A DNA stretch of 64,000 bases from Calliopsis andreniformis (GCF_051401765.1 NW_027480481.1:806001-870000); one strand, 5' to 3'. Positions 37,536-51,389 are shown, counted from the stretch's first letter. Numbers and translations: made by a program. The notes: generated by a model not told the origin, from the sequence alone.

Positions 37536-38351
37536 TCCTCAATACTCAATCCTCAATCCTCAATCCTCAATCTTCGGTCTTCAATCCTCAATCCTCAAGC
37601 CTCAGTCCTCAATCCTCAATCCTCAATCTTCAATCCCCAAAAATCAATCTCCAATCCTAGATCCTCAATCCCCAATCCTCAGTCCTTAATCCTCAATCTT
37701 CAATCCTCAACCGCCAGTCCTCAATCTTCAATCCTCTATGCTCAATCGTCAATCCTCAAGCCCTAGTCCTCAGTCCTCAATCCTCGATCCTCAAACCTCA
37801 ATCCTCAACCGTCAGTCCTCGTCCTCAATCCTCAACCCTCAATCCTCAATCCTCAATCTTCAATCATCAATACTCAATCTTCAATCCTCAATACTCAATC
37901 CTCAATCGTCAATCCTCAATCCCCAATCCTCAATCCTCAATCCTCAATCCTCAATCCTCAATCCTCAATCCTCAATCCTCTATCTTCAACCCTCAATACT
38001 CAATCTGCAATCCTCAATCCTCAGTCCTCAGTCCTCAATCCTCACTCTTCAATCCTCAATACCCAATCCTCAACCTTCAGCCCTCAGCCCTCAATCATCA
38101 ATTCTCAATCCTCAATCCTCAATCCTCAGTTCTCAATCCTCAATCCCCAATCCTCAGACCTCAAACATCAATACTCAACCCTCAGTCCTCGTCCTCAATC
38201 CACAACCCTAAATCCTCAATCCTCAATCCTCAATCTTCAATCATAAATATTCAATCTTCAGTCCTCAATCCTCAATCCTCAATCCTCAATCCTCAATCCT
38301 CAATGTTCAATCCGCAATACCCAATCCTCAATCCTCGATCCTCAATCCTCA

Positions 38352-38443
38352 ATAGAATTACATCAATTCACAGATTTCAATACTCAATACTCAATCTGCA
38401 ATCGTCAAGTCTCTATCCTCAAACATGAATTCTCATCACTCAA
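38352..38443. repeat. 92-bp module, type B
   Basis: It has CTGCAATCGTCAAGTC (T to G), shared with its partner at 41290. Confidence 0.9.
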
Positions 38444-40381
38444 TCCTCAATACTCAATCCTCAATCCTCAATCCTCAATCTTCAGTCTTCAATCCTCAAT
38501 CCTCAAGCCTCAGACCTCAATCCTCAATTCTCAAACCCCAAACCTCAATCCTCAACCGTCAGTCCTTGTCCTCAATCCTCAACCCTCAATCCTCAATCCT
38601 CAATCTTCAATCATCAATAATCAGTCTTCAATCCTCAATCATCAATCCTCAATCCTCAATCTTCAATCCTCAATATTCTACACTCAACACTCAACCATCA
38701 GTCCTCAATACTCAATCCTCAATCCTCAATCCTCAGTCCTCAGTCGTCAAACCTCAATCCTCAACCCTCAGCCCTCATTCTCAATCCTCAATCCTGAATC
38801 CTCAGTCCTCAATCTTCAAACCACATTACTCAGGTCTCAATCATCAAACCTCAATCCTTAATCCTCAATCCTCAATCCTCAATCATCAATCCTCAATCCT
38901 CAGTCATCAATCCTCAATCCTCATTCCTCAAACCTCAAACCACAGCCGTCAGTCCTCATCCTCAATTCTCAATTCTCAATCCTCAATCCTCAATCCTCAA
39001 TCCTCAATCTTCAATCCTGAATAATCAATCTCCAATCCTAGATACTCAATCCCCAATCCTCAATCTTTAATCCTCAATCTTCAATCCACAATCCCCAGTC
39101 CTCAATCTTCAATCCTCAATGCTCAATCCTCAATACTCAATCCTCAATCCCCAGTCCTCAATCCTCAATCATCAACCTTCAATTGTCAATACTCAATCTT
39201 CAATCCTCAATACTCAATCCTCAATCCTCAATCCTCAATCTTCAATCCTCAATACTCAATCTTCAATCCTCACCCTCAATCCTCAATCCTCAATCCTCAA
39301 TCCTCAATCCTCAATCCTCAATCTTCAATCCTCAATACTCAATCTGCAATCCTCAATACTCAGTCCTCAATCCTCAATACTCATTCTTCAACCCTCAATA
39401 CCCAATCCTCAATCTTCAATCCTCAATCCTCAACCCTCAATCCTAAGACCTCAAACATCTATATTCAACCCTCAGTCCCCGTCCTCAATCCACAACCCTC
39501 AATCCTCAATCCTCAATCTTCAGTCATCAATATTCAATCTTCAACCCTCAATCCTCAATATTCATTCCTCAATCCTCAATCCTCAATCTTCAATCCTCAA
39601 TCCTCAATCCTCAATCCTCAATCCTCAATCTCCAATCCTCAATACTGAATCTTCAATCCCCAATCCTCAATACTCGATCCTCAATGCTCAATGTTCAATC
39701 CTCTATACACAATCTTCAATCCTCAATCCTCAATCCTCAATCCTCAATCCTCAGTCCTCAGTCGTCAAACCTCAATCCTCATCCCTCAGCCCTCATTCTC
39801 AATCCTCAATCCTGAATCCTCAGTCCTCAATCTTCAAACCTCGTTACTCAGGTCTCAATCATCAAACCTCAATCCTTAATCCTCAATCCTCAATCCTCAA
39901 TCATCAATCCTCAATCCTCAGTCATCAATCCTCAATCCTCATTCCTCAAACCTCAAACCTCAGCCGTCAGTCCTCATCCTCAATTCTCAATTCTCAATCC
40001 TCAATCCTCAATCCTCAATCCTCAATCTTCAATCCTGAATAATCAATCTCCAATCCTAGATACTCAATCCCCAATCCTCAATCTTTAATCCTCAATCTTC
40101 AATCCACATTCCCCAGTCCTCAATCTTGAATCCTCAATGCTCAATCCTCAATACTCAATCCTCAATCCCCAGTCCTCAATCCTCAATCATCAATCCTCCA
40201 TCCTCAATTCTCAATCCTCAATCTTCAATCCTCAATCCTCAGTCCTCAATCCTCAATCATCAATCCTCAATCTTCAATCCTCAATACCCAATCTTCGATT
40301 CTCACTCCTCAATCCTCAATCCTCAATCCTCAATGTTCAATCCGCAATACCCAATCCTCAATCCTCGATCCTCAATCATCA

Positions 40382-40473
40382 ATAGATTTACATCGATTCA
40401 CAGATTTCAATACTCAATACTCAATCTGCAATCTTCAAGTCTCTATCCTCAAACATCAATTCTCATCACTCAA
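40382..40473. repeat. 92-bp module, type B, ATAGATTTAC variant
   Basis: It is the partner of 37444, with ACATCGATTCAC (A to G) as a private change. Confidence 0.9.
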
Positions 40474-41289
40474 TCCTCAATACTCAATCCTCAATCCTCA
40501 ATCCTCAATCTTCGGTCTTCAATCCTCAATCCTCAAGCCTCAGTCCTCAATCCTCAATCCTCAATCTTCAATCCCCAAAAATCAATCTCCAATCCTAGAT
40601 CCTCAATCCCCAATCCTCAGTCCTTAATCCTCAATCTTCAATCCTCAACCGCCAGTCCTCAATCTTCAATCCTCTATGCTCAATCGTCAATCCTCAAGCC
40701 CTAGTCCTCAGTCCTCAATCCTCGATCCTCAAACCTCAATCCTCAACCGTCAGTCCTCGTCCTCAATCCTCAACCCTCAATCCTCAATCCTCAATCTTCA
40801 ATCATCAATACTCAATCTTCAATCCTCAATACTCAATCCTCAATCGTCAATCCTCAATCCCCAATCCTCAATCCTCAATCCTCAATCCTCAATCCTCAAT
40901 CCTCAATCCTCAATCCTCTATCTTCAACCCTCAATACTCAATCTGCAATCCTCAATCCTCAGTCCTCAGTCCTCAATCCTCACTCTTCAATCCTCAATAC
41001 CCAATCCTCAACCTTCAGCCCTCAGCCCTCAATCATCAATTCTCAATCCTCAATCCTCAATCCTCAGTTCTCAATCCTCAATCCCCAATCCTCAGACCTC
41101 AAACATCAATACTCAACCCTCAGTCCTCGTCCTCAATCCACAACCCTCAATCCTCAATCCTCAATCCTCAATCTTCAATCATAAATATTCAATCTTCAGT
41201 CCTCAATCCTCAATCCTCAATCCTCAATCCTCAATCCTCAATGTTCAATCCGCAATACCCAATCCTCAATCCTCGATCCTCAATCCTCA

Positions 41290-41381
41290 ATAGAATTACA
41301 TCAATTCACAGATTTCAATACTCAATACTCAATCTGCAATCGTCAAGTCTCTATCCTCAAACATGAATTCTCATCACTCAA
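41290..41381. repeat. 92-bp module, type B
   Basis: It is the partner of 38352 and shares CTGCAATCGTC. Confidence 0.9.
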
Positions 41382-43596
41382 TCCTCAATACTCAATCCTC
41401 AATCCTCAATCCTCAATCTTCAGTCTTCAATCCTCAATCCTCAAGCCTCAGACCTCAATCCTCAATTCTCAATCCGCAAACCTCAATCCTCAACCGTCAG
41501 TCCTTGTCCTCAATCCTCAACCCTCAATCCTCAATCCTCAATCTTCAATCATCAATAATCAGTCTTCGATCCTCAATCATCAATCCTCAATCCTCAATCT
41601 TCAATCCTCAATATTCTACACTCAACACTCAACCATCAGTCCTCAATACTCAATCCTCAATCCTCAATCCTCAGTCCTCAGTCGTCAAACCTCAATCCTC
41701 AACCCTCAGCCCTCATTCTCAATCCTCAATCCTGAATCCTCAGTCCTCAATCTTCAAACCACATTACTCAGGTCTCAATCATCAAACCTCAATCCTTAAT
41801 CCTCAATCCTCAATCCTCAATCATCAATCCTCAATCCTCAGTCATCAATCCTCAATCCTCATTCCTCAAACCTCAAACCACAGCCGTCAGTCCTCATCCT
41901 CAATTCTCAATTCTCAATCCTCAATCCTCAATCCTCAATCCTCAATCTTCAATCCTGGATAATCAATCTCCAATCCTAGATACTCAATCCCCAATCCTCA
42001 ATCTTTAATCCTCAATCTTCAATCCACAATCCCCAGTCCTCAATCTTCAATCCTCAATGCTCAATCCTCAATACTCAATCCTCAATCCCCAGTCCTCAAT
42101 CCTCAATCATCAACCTTCAATTGTCAATACTCAATCTTCAATCCTCAATACTCAATCCTCAATCCTCAATCCTCAATCTTCAATCCTCAATACTAAATCT
42201 TCAATCCTCACCCTCAATCCTCAATCCTCAATCCTCAATCCTCAATCCTCAATCCTCAGTCATCAATCCTCAATCCTCATTCCTCAAACCTCAAACCTCA
42301 GCCGTCAGTCCTCATCCTCAATTCTCAATTCTCAATCCTCAATCCTCAATCCTCAATCCTCAATCTTCAATCCTGAATAATCAATCTCCAATCCTAGATA
42401 CTCAATCCCCAATCCTCAATCTTTAATCCTCAATCTTCAATCCACAATCCCCAGTCCTCAATCTTGAATCCTCAATGCTCAATCCTCAATACTCAATCCT
42501 CAATCCCCAGTCCTCAATCCTCAATCATCAATCCTCCATCCTCAATTCTCAATCCTCAATCTTCAATCCTCAATCCTCAGTCCTCAATCCTCAATCATCA
42601 ATCCTCAATCTTCAATCCTCAATACCCAATCTTCGATTCTCACTCCTCAATCATCAATCCTCAATATTCAATCCTCAATACTCAATCTTCAAACCTCAAT
42701 CCTCAATCCTCAATCCTCAATCCTCAATCCTCAATCCTCAGTCATAAATCCTCAATCTTCAATACTCAATCGTCAATCCCCAGTCCTCAATCCTGAATCC
42801 TCAATCCTCGTTCCTCAAACCTCAGTCCTCAACCCTCAGTCCTCATCCTCAATTCTCAATCCTCAATCCTCAATCCTCAATCTTCAATCCCCAATAATCA
42901 ATCTCCAATACTAGATCCTCAACCCTCAATCCTCAATCCTCAATCTTCAATCATCAATACTCAATCTTCAATCCTCAGTACTCAATCCTCAATCGTCAAT
43001 CCTCAATCCCCAATCCTCAGTCCTCAATGCTAAACCCTCAATCCTCAATCCTCAATCTTCAATCCTCAATACTCAATCTTCAATCCTCACCCTCAATCCT
43101 CAATCCTCAATCTTCAATCCTCAATCCTCAATCCTCAACCTTCAATCCTCAATACTCTATCTGCAATCCTCAATCCTCAATCCTCAATCCTCAATACTCA
43201 TTCTTCAACCCTCAATACCCAATCCTCAATCTTCAATCCTCAATCCTCAATCCTCAATCCTCAGACCTCAAACATCTATATTCAACCCTCAGTCCCGGTC
43301 CTCAATCCACAACCCTCAATCCTCAATCCTCAATCTTCAATCCTCAATACTCAATCTTCAATCCTCAATCCTCAATTCTCAATACTCAATACGCAATCCT
43401 CAATCTTCAATCCTCAATCCTCAATTCGGAATCCTCAATCCTCAATGTTCAACCCTCAATACCCAATCCTCAATCTTCAACCCTCAATCGTCAAGCGTCA
43501 ATCATCAATCCTGAATCCTCAAGCCTCAATCCTCAGTCCTCAAACCTCAATCCCTAATCCTCAATCCTGAATCCTCAATCTTCATCCCACAGTCCT

Positions 43597-43732
43597 CATA
43601 AATAAATTGTCAATCCTCAATCCTCAATAGAATATCCTCAATTCACAGTTTTCAATACTCAATCCCCATTCTTCACTCTTCAAATCTCACTCCACAAATA
43701 TCAGTTCTCATCACTCAACCATCAACACTCAG
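43597..43732. repeat. 136-bp block with type A module
   Basis: It is preceded by TCTTCATCCCACAGTCC and has CTCACTCCACAAATATC for CTCAATCCAC; both changes are shared with 50759. Confidence 0.9.
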
Positions 43733-43990
43733 TCCTCAATCTTCAATCCTCATTCCTCAATCCTCAATCCTCAATTCTCAATACTCAGTCCTCAGTCCTC
43801 AAACCTCAGTGCTCAATCCTCAATCCTGTATCATGAATCCTCAATCTTCAATACTCAATACTCAATCCTCAATCCTCAATCCTCAATCCTCAATCCTCAA
43901 TCATCAATCCTCAATCTTCAATACTCAATCCACAATCCCCGGTGCTCAATACTCAACCATCAATCCTCAATTCTCAATACTCAATAGAAT

Positions 43991-44008
43991 ATCCTGAATT
44001 CTCAGGAT
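43991..44008. repeat. Type C inverted repeat, intact
   Basis: The stem and loop ATTC are intact, with trailer TCAATACTCAAACC. It stands where the AATC-loop form occurs at 5230, so the two loop types are alleles of one position. Confidence 0.9.
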
Positions 44009-44227
44009 TCAATACTCAAACCTCAAACCTCAACCCTCAGCCCTCATCCTCCATCTTCAATCCTCAATACTCAATCTTCAATCGTCAATCCTCGATGCTC
44101 AATCCTCAATCCTCATTCTTCAATCCTCAATACCCAATCCCCAATCTTCAATCCTCAATCCTCAATCCTCAATCCGCAATTCTCAATACTCAACCATCAA
44201 TCCTCAATTCTCAATGCTCAATAGAAA

Positions 44228-44245
44228 ATCCTGTATTCTCAGGAT
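44228..44245. repeat. Type C inverted repeat, 6-bp stem variant
   Basis: ATCCTG/CAGGAT around TATTCT, with lead-in CAATAGAAA. Confidence 0.85.
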
Positions 44246-45266
44246 TCTATACTCAAACATCAATTCTCAACCCACAGCCCTCATTCTCAATCTTCAATCC
44301 TCAATCCTCAATCCTCAATATTCAATCCTCAATACTCAATGTTCAATCCTGAATCCTCAATCCTCAATCCTCAATCCTCAGTCATAAATCCTCAATCTTC
44401 AATACTCAATCGTCAATCCCCAGTCCTCAATCCTCAATCCTCAATCCTCGTTCCTCAATCCTCAATCCTCAACCCTCAGTCCTCATCCTCAAACCTCAAT
44501 TCTCAATCCTCAATCCTCATTCTTCAATCCCCAATAATCAATCTCCAATACTACATCCTCAATCCCCAATCCTCAATCCTTAATCCTCAATCTTCAATAC
44601 TCAATCGTCAATCCCCAGTCCTCAATCCTCAATCCTCAATCCTCGTTCCTCAAACCTCAATCCTCAACCCTCAGTCCTCATCCTTAATTCTCAATTCTCA
44701 ATCCTCAATCCTCAATCTTCAATCCCCAATAATCAATTTCCAATACTAGATCCTCAATCCCCAATTCTCAATCCTTAATCCTCAATCTTCAATCCTCAAT
44801 CGCCAGTCCTCAATCTTCAATCCTCTATGCTCAATCCTCAATCCTCAAGCCTCAGTCCTCAATCTTCAATCCTCAATACTCAATCTGCAATCCTCAATAC
44901 TCAATCCTCAATCCTCAATACTCATTCTTCAACCCTCAATACCCAATCCTCAATCTTCAATCCTCAATCCTCAATCCTAAGACCTCAAACATCAATGTTC
45001 AACCCTCAGTCCCCGTCCTCAATCCACAACCCTCAATCCTCAATCCTCAATCTTCAATCTTCAACCCTCAATCCTCAATATTCAATCCTCAATCCTCAAT
45101 GCTCAATCTTCAATCCTCAATCCTCAATCCTCAGTCCTCAATCCTCAATCCTCAATACTCAAACCTCAATCCTCAATCATCAATCCTCAATCTTCAATAC
45201 TCAATCCTCAATCCTCAATACTCAATAGTCAACCATCAATCTTCAATTCTCAATACTCAATAGAAT

Positions 45267-45284
45267 ATCCTGAATTCTCAGGAT
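45267..45284. repeat. Type C inverted repeat, trailer TCAATACTGAAACC
   Basis: The stem and loop are intact. The homologous place at ~52.33 kb has lost this element by deletion, while 55492 retains it. Confidence 0.9.
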
Positions 45285-46186
45285 TCAATACTGAAACCAC
45301 AATCCTCAACCCTCAGTCCTCATCCTCAATTCTCAATTCTCAATCCTCACTCCTCAATTCTCAATCCTCAACCGCCTGTCCTCAATCTTCAATCTTCAAT
45401 ACTCAATCGTCAATCCTCAGTCCTCAATCCTCAATAATCAAACCTCGTTCCTCAAACCTCAATCCTCAACCCTCAGTCCTCAACTCTCAGTCCTCATCCT
45501 CAATTCTCAATTCTCAATCCTCAATCCTCAATCCTCAATCTTCAATCCCCAAAAATCAATCTCCAATCCCAGATCCTCAATCCCCAATCCTCAGTCCTTA
45601 ATTCTCAATCTTCAATCCTCAACCGCCAGTCCTCAGTCTACAATCCTCTATGCTCAATCGTCAATCCTCAAGCCCTAGTCCTCAGTCCTCTATCCTCGAT
45701 CCTAAAACCTCAATCCTCAACCGTCAGTCCTCGTCCTCAATCCTCAACCCTCAATCCTCAATCCTCAATCTTCAATCCTCAATCCTCAATCCTCAACCCT
45801 CAACCCTCAATCCTCAATCCTCAATCCTCAATCTTCAACCCTCAATACTCAATCTGCAATCCTCAATCCTCAGTCCTCAATCCTCAATCCTCATTCTTCA
45901 ATCCTCAATACCCAATCCTCAATCTTCAGGCCTCAGCCCTCAATCATCAATTCTCAATCCTCAATCCTCAATCCTCAGTTCTCAATGCTCAATCCCCAAT
46001 CCTCAGACCTGAAACATCAATACTCAACCCTCAGTCCTCGTCCTCAATCCACAACTCTCAATCCTCAATCCTCAATCTTCAATCATCAATATTCAATCTT
46101 CAGTCCTCAATCCTCAATCCTCAATCCTCAATCCTCAATGTTCAATCCGCAATACCCAATCCTCAATCCTCGATCCTCAATCATCA

Positions 46187-46278
46187 ATAGATTTACATCA
46201 ATTCACAGATTTCAATACTCAATACTCAATCTGCAATCTTCAAGTCTCTATCCTCAAACATCAATTCTCATCACTCAA
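46187..46278. repeat. 92-bp module, type B, ATAGATTTAC variant
   Basis: It lies in the CATCAATAGATTT sub-lineage and is the partner of 53189 at 7002 bp. Confidence 0.9.
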
Positions 46279-46903
46279 TCCTCAATACTCAATCCTCAAT
46301 CCTCAATCCTCAATCTTCGGTCTTCAATCCTCAATCCTCAAGCCTCAGTCCTCAATCCTCAATCCTCAATCTTCAATCCCCAAAAATCAATCTGCAATCC
46401 TAGATCCTCAATCCCCAATCCTCAGTCCTTAATCCTCAATCTTCAATCCTCAACCGCCAGTCCTCAATCTTCAATCCTCTATGCTCAATCGTCAATCCTC
46501 AAGCCCTAGTCCTCAGTCCTCAATCCTCGATCCTCAAACCTCAATCCTCAACCGTCAGTCCTCGTCCTCAATCCTCAATCCTCAATCCTCAATCCTCAAT
46601 CCTCAATCCACAGTGATCAATACTTAATCTTCAATACCCAATCATCAATCCTCAACCCTCAATCCTCAATCCTCAATCCTCAATCCTCATATCTCAAACC
46701 TAAATTCTCAACCCTCAGTCCTCATCCTCAATCCTCAATCCTCAATCCTCAATCTTCAATCCTGAATTCTCAATACTCAATCTTCAATCCTCAATCCTCA
46801 ACCCTCAATCCTCAATTCTCAAACCTCAATCCTCAACCCTCAGTCCTCATCCTCAATTCTCAATTCTCAATCCTCAATCATCAATCCTCAATCTTCAATC
46901 CTC

Positions 46904-47360
46904 AATAATCAATCTCCAATCCTAGATCCTCAATACTCAATCCTCAATCCCCAATCTTCAATCCTCAATAATCAATCTCCAATCCTAGATCCTCAAACCT
47001 CAAGCCTCAATCCTCAATCCTCAATCCTCATTCTTCAATCCTCAATACCCAATCCTCAAACCTCAATCCTCAATCGCCAGTCCTCAATCTTCAATCCTCA
47101 ATGCTCAATCCTCAATCCTCAATCCTCAGTCCTCAATCCTCAATCCTCAAACCTCAATCCTCAACCGTCAGTCCTCGTCCTCAATCCTCAACCCTCAATC
47201 CTCAATCCTCAATCTTCAATCTCCAATCCTAGATCCTCAATCCTCAATCCTCAATCCCCAATCTTCAATCCACAATAATCAATCCCCAATCCTAGATCCT
47301 CAATCCTCAATCCTCAATCCCCAATCTTCAATCCTCAATAATCAATCTCCAATCCTAGAC
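46904..47360. repeat. Cluster of 24-bp CTAG tract, 63-bp spacing
   Basis: AATAATCAATCTCCAATCC followed by TAGAT (or a one-base variant) occurs at 46904, 46967, 47274 and 47337. Each pair is exactly 63 bp apart (nine heptamers), showing a secondary repeat unit of nine heptamers. Confidence 0.85.
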
Positions 47361-47554
47361 CCTCAACCCTCAATCCTCAATCCTCAATCCTCATTCTTCA
47401 ATCCTCAATACCCAATCCTCAATCTTCAATCCTCTATCAACAATCCTTAATTCTCAATCCTCAATCCTCAGTCCTCAGCCGTCAAACCTCAATCCCCGAC
47501 CCTTAGCCCTCATGCTCAGTCCTCAGTCCTCAATCCTCAGCCCTCAGTCCTCAA

Positions 47555-47915
47555 ACCTCAATCCTCAACCCTCAGTCCTCATCCTCAATTCTCAATCCTC
47601 AATCCTCAATCCTCAATCCTCAGTCTTCAATCCTCAATAATCAATCACCAATCCTAGATCGTCAATCCACAATCTTTAATCCTTAATTCTCAATCTTCAA
47701 TCCTCAATCCCCAGTCTTCAATATTCAATCCTCAATGCTCAATCCTCAATCCTCAATCCTCAGTCCTCAATCCTCAGTCCTCAATCCTCAAACCTCAATC
47801 CTCTACCGTCAGTCCTCGTCCTCAATCCTCAAACCTCAATCCTCAATTCTCAATATTCAATCATCAATACTCAATCTTCAATCCTCAATCCTCAGTCCTC
47901 AATCCTCAGTCCTCA
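47555..47915. repeat. CTCTACCGTCAGTCC block, copy 1 of 3
   Basis: This ~360-bp block contains TCAATATTCAATCCTCAATG, AATCCTCTACCGTCAGTCC and TTCTCAATATTCAATCATC. It recurs at 60008-60384 (offset 12469) and 61277-61653. Confidence 0.82.
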
Positions 47916-48360
47916 ATCCTCAATCCTCAAACCTCAATCCTCAACCGTCAGACCTCGTCCTCAATCCTCAACCCTCAATCCTCAATCCTCAATCTTCAAT
48001 CCTCAATTTTCAATCTTCAATCCTCAATCCTCAATCCTCAATCCTCAATCCTCAATCCTCAATCCACAGTGATCAATACTTAATCTTCAATACCCAATCA
48101 TCAATCCTCAACCCTCAATCCTCAATCCTCAATCCTCAATCTTCATTTCTCAAACCTAAATTCTCAACCCTCAGTCCTCATCCTCAATCCTCAATCCTCA
48201 ATCCTCAATCTTCAATCCTGAATTCTCAATACTCAATCTTCAATCCTCAATCCTCAATCCTCAATCCTCATTTCTCAAACCTCAATCCTCAACCCTCAGT
48301 CCTCATCCTCAATTCTCAATTCTTAATCCTCAATCATGAATCCTCAATCATCAATCCTCA

Positions 48361-49578
48361 ATCCTCAGTCATCAATCCTCAATCCTCATTCCTCAAACCT
48401 CAAACCACAGCCGTCAGTCCTCATCCTCAATTCTCAATTCTCAATCCTCAATCCTCAATCCTCAATCCTCAATCTTCAATCCTGAATAGTCAATCTCCAA
48501 TCCTAGATACTCAATCCCCAATCCTCAATCTTTAATCCTCAATCTTCAATCCACAATCCCCAGTCCTCAATCTTCAATCCTCAATGCTCAATCCTCAATA
48601 CTCAATCCTCAATCCCCAGTCCTCAATCCTCAATCATCAACCTTCAATTGTCAATACTCAATCTTCAATCCTCAATACTCAATCCTCAATCCTCAATCCT
48701 CAATCTTCAATCCTCAATACTCAATCTTCAATCCTCACCCTCAATCCTCAATCCTCAATCCTCAATCCTCAATCCTCAATCCTCAATCTTCAATCCTCAA
48801 TACTCAATCTGCAATCCTCAATACTCAGTCCTCAATCCTCAATACTCATTCTTCAACCCTCAATACCCAATCCTCAATCTTCAATCCTCAATCCTCAATC
48901 CTCAATTCTCAGAGCTCAAACATCTATATTCAACCCACAGTCCCCGTCCTCAATCCACAACCCTCAATCCTCAATCCTCAATCCTCAACCTTCAATCATC
49001 AATATTCAATTTGCAATCCTCAATCCTCAATCCTCAATCCTCAATACTCATTCTTCAACCCTCAATACCCAATCCTCAATCTTCAATCCTCAATCCTCAA
49101 CCCTCAATCCTAAGACCTCAAACATCTATATTCAACCCTCAGTCCCCGTCCTCAATCCACAACCCTCAATCCTCAATCCTCAATCTTCAGTCATCAATAT
49201 TCAATCTTCAACCCTCAATCCTCAATATTCATTCCTCAATCCTCAATCCTCAATCTTCAATCCTCAATCCTCAATCCTCAATCCTCAATCCTCAATCTCC
49301 AATCCTCAATACTCAATCTTCAATCCCCAATCCTCAATACTCGATCCTCAATGCTCAATGTTCAATCCTCTATACACAATCTTCAATCCTCAATCCTCAA
49401 TCCTCAATCCTCAATCCTCAGTCCTCAGTCGTCAAACCTCAATCCTCATCCCTCAGCCCTCATTCTCAATCCTCAATCCTGAATCCTCAGTCCTCAATCT
49501 TCAAACCTCGTTAGTCAGGTCTCAATCATCAAACCTCAATCCTTAATCCTCAATCCTCAATCCTCAATCATCAATCCT
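48361..49578. repeat. Copy of the 38.9-39.9 kb region with 202-bp insertion
   Basis: It matches the 2.9-kb unit at offset 9465 in its left part (48584 against 39119) and 9667 in its right part (49358 against 39691). The extra ~202 bp includes a GAGCTCAAACATCTATATTC tract as found near 260 and 3310. Confidence 0.82.
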
Positions 49579-50758
49579 CAATCCTCAGTCATCAATCCTC
49601 AATCCTCATTCCTCAAACCTCAAACCTGAGCCGTCAGTCCTCATCCTCAATTCTCAATTCTCAATCCTCAATCCTCAATCCTCAATCCTCAATCTTCAAT
49701 CCTGAATAATCAATATCCAATCCTAGATACTCAATCCCCAATCCTCAATCTTTAATCCTCAATCTTCAATCCACAATCCCCAGTCCTCAATCTTGAATCC
49801 TCAATGCTCAATCCTCAATACTCAATCCTCAATCCCCAGTCCTCAATCCTCAATCATCAATCCTCCATCCTCAATTCTCAATCCTCAATCTTCAATCCTC
49901 AATCCTCAGTCCTCAATCCTCAATCATCAATCCTCAACCTTCAATCCTCAATACCCAATCTTCGATTCTCACTCCTCAATCATCAATCCTCAATATTCAA
50001 TCCTCAATACTCTATCTTCAAACCTCAATCCTCAATCCTCAATCCTCAATCCTCAATCCTCAATCCTCAGTCATAAATCCTCAATCTTCAATACTCAATC
50101 GTCAATCCCCAGTCCTCAATCCTCAATCCTCAATCCTCGTTCCTCAAACCTCAGTCCTCAACCCTCAGTCCTCATCCTCAATTCTCAATCCTCAATCCTC
50201 AATCCTCAATCTTCAATCCCCAATAATCAATCTCCAATACTAGATCCTCAACCCTCAATCCTCAATCCTCAATCTTCAATCCTCAATCCTCAATCCTCAA
50301 CCTTCAATCCTCAATACTCTATCTGCAATCCTCAATCCTCAATCCTCAATCCTCAATACTCATTCTTCAACCCTCAATACCCAATCCTCAATCTTCAATC
50401 CTCAATCCTCAATCCTCAATCCTCAGACCTCAAACATCTATATTCAACCCTCAGTCCCGGTCCTCAATCCACAACCCTCAATCCTCAATCCTCAGTCTTC
50501 AATCCTCAATACTCAATCTTCAATCCTCAATCCTCAATTCTCAATACTCAATACGCAATCCTCAATCTTCAATCCTCAATCCTCAATTCGGAATCCTCAA
50601 TCCTCAATGTTCAACACTCAATACCCAATCCTCAATCTTCAACCCTCAATCGTCAAGCGTCAATCATCAATCCTGAATCCTCAACCCTCAATCCTCAGTC
50701 CTCAAACCTCAATCCCTAATCCTCAATCCTGAATCCTCAATCTTCATCCCACAGTCCT

Positions 50759-50894
50759 CATAAATAAATTGTCAATCCTCAATCCTCAATAGAATATCCT
50801 CAATTCACAGTTTTCAATACTCAATCCCCATTCTTCACTCTTCAAATCTCACTCCACAAATATCAGTTCTCATCACTCAACCATCAACACTCAG
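50759..50894. repeat. 136-bp block with type A module
   Basis: It is the partner of 43597 with the same private changes. Confidence 0.9.
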
Positions 50895-51152
50895 TCCTCA
50901 ATCTTCAATCCTCAATCCTCAATCCTCAATCCTCAATTCTCAATACTCAGTCCTCAGTCCTCAAACCTCAATGCTCAATCCTCAATCCTGTATCATGAAT
51001 CCTCAATCTTCAATACTCAATACTCAATCCTCAATCCTCAATCCTCAATCCTCAATCCTCAATCATCAATCCTCAATCTTCAATACTCAATCCACAATCC
51101 CCGGTGCTCAATACTCAACCATCAACCCTCAATTCTCAATACTCAATAGAAT

Positions 51153-51170
51153 ATCCTGAATTCTCAGGAT
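51153..51170. repeat. Type C inverted repeat, intact
   Basis: It is the partner of 43991 at 7162 bp. Confidence 0.9.
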
Positions 51171-51389
51171 TCAATACTCAAACCTCAAACCTCAACCCTC
51201 AGCCCTCATCCTCCATCTTCAATCCTCAATACTCAATCTTCAATCGTCAATCCTCGATGCTCAATCCTCAATCCTCATTCTTCAATCCTCAATACCCAAT
51301 CCCCAATCTTCAATCCTCAATCCTCAATCCTCAATCCGCAGTTCTCAATACTCAACCATCAATCCCCAATTCTCAATGCTCAATAGAAA

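Larger units (their letters stand above)
37375..40310. repeat. 2.9-kb tandem repeat, copy 1 (full length)
   Basis: Positions 37375-39310 match 40313-42248 at offset 2938, and 39912-40310 match 42250-42648 at offset 2338. Copy 2 therefore equals this unit minus an internal ~600 bp (39311-39911). The left edge is ~69 bp before a B module. Confidence 0.9.
40313..42648. repeat. 2.9-kb tandem repeat, copy 2 (600-bp deletion)
   Basis: It is the tandem partner of 37375-40310. The internal deletion junction is at ~42249, inside perfect heptamers, where CTCAATCC on both sides would allow slippage or single-strand annealing. Confidence 0.9.
42250..46411. repeat. ~7-kb-offset duplication, copy 1
   Basis: It matches 49579-53413. 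The offset steps from 7329 to 7162, 7169 and 7002 along its length, so the partner has lost blocks of ~167 bp twice and gained one heptamer. The unit holds an A block, C repeats at 43991, 44228 and 45267, and a B module. Confidence 0.87.
46412..48360. repeat. Heptamer region rich in AATCTCCAATCCTAGATCC tracts
   Basis: No A, B, C or D module occurs here. The region is instead marked by repeated AATAATCAATCTCCAATCC tracts and by TCAGTGATCAATACTTAATC-like tracts. It is related to 58.6-60.6 kb. No gene is visible. Confidence 0.75.
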
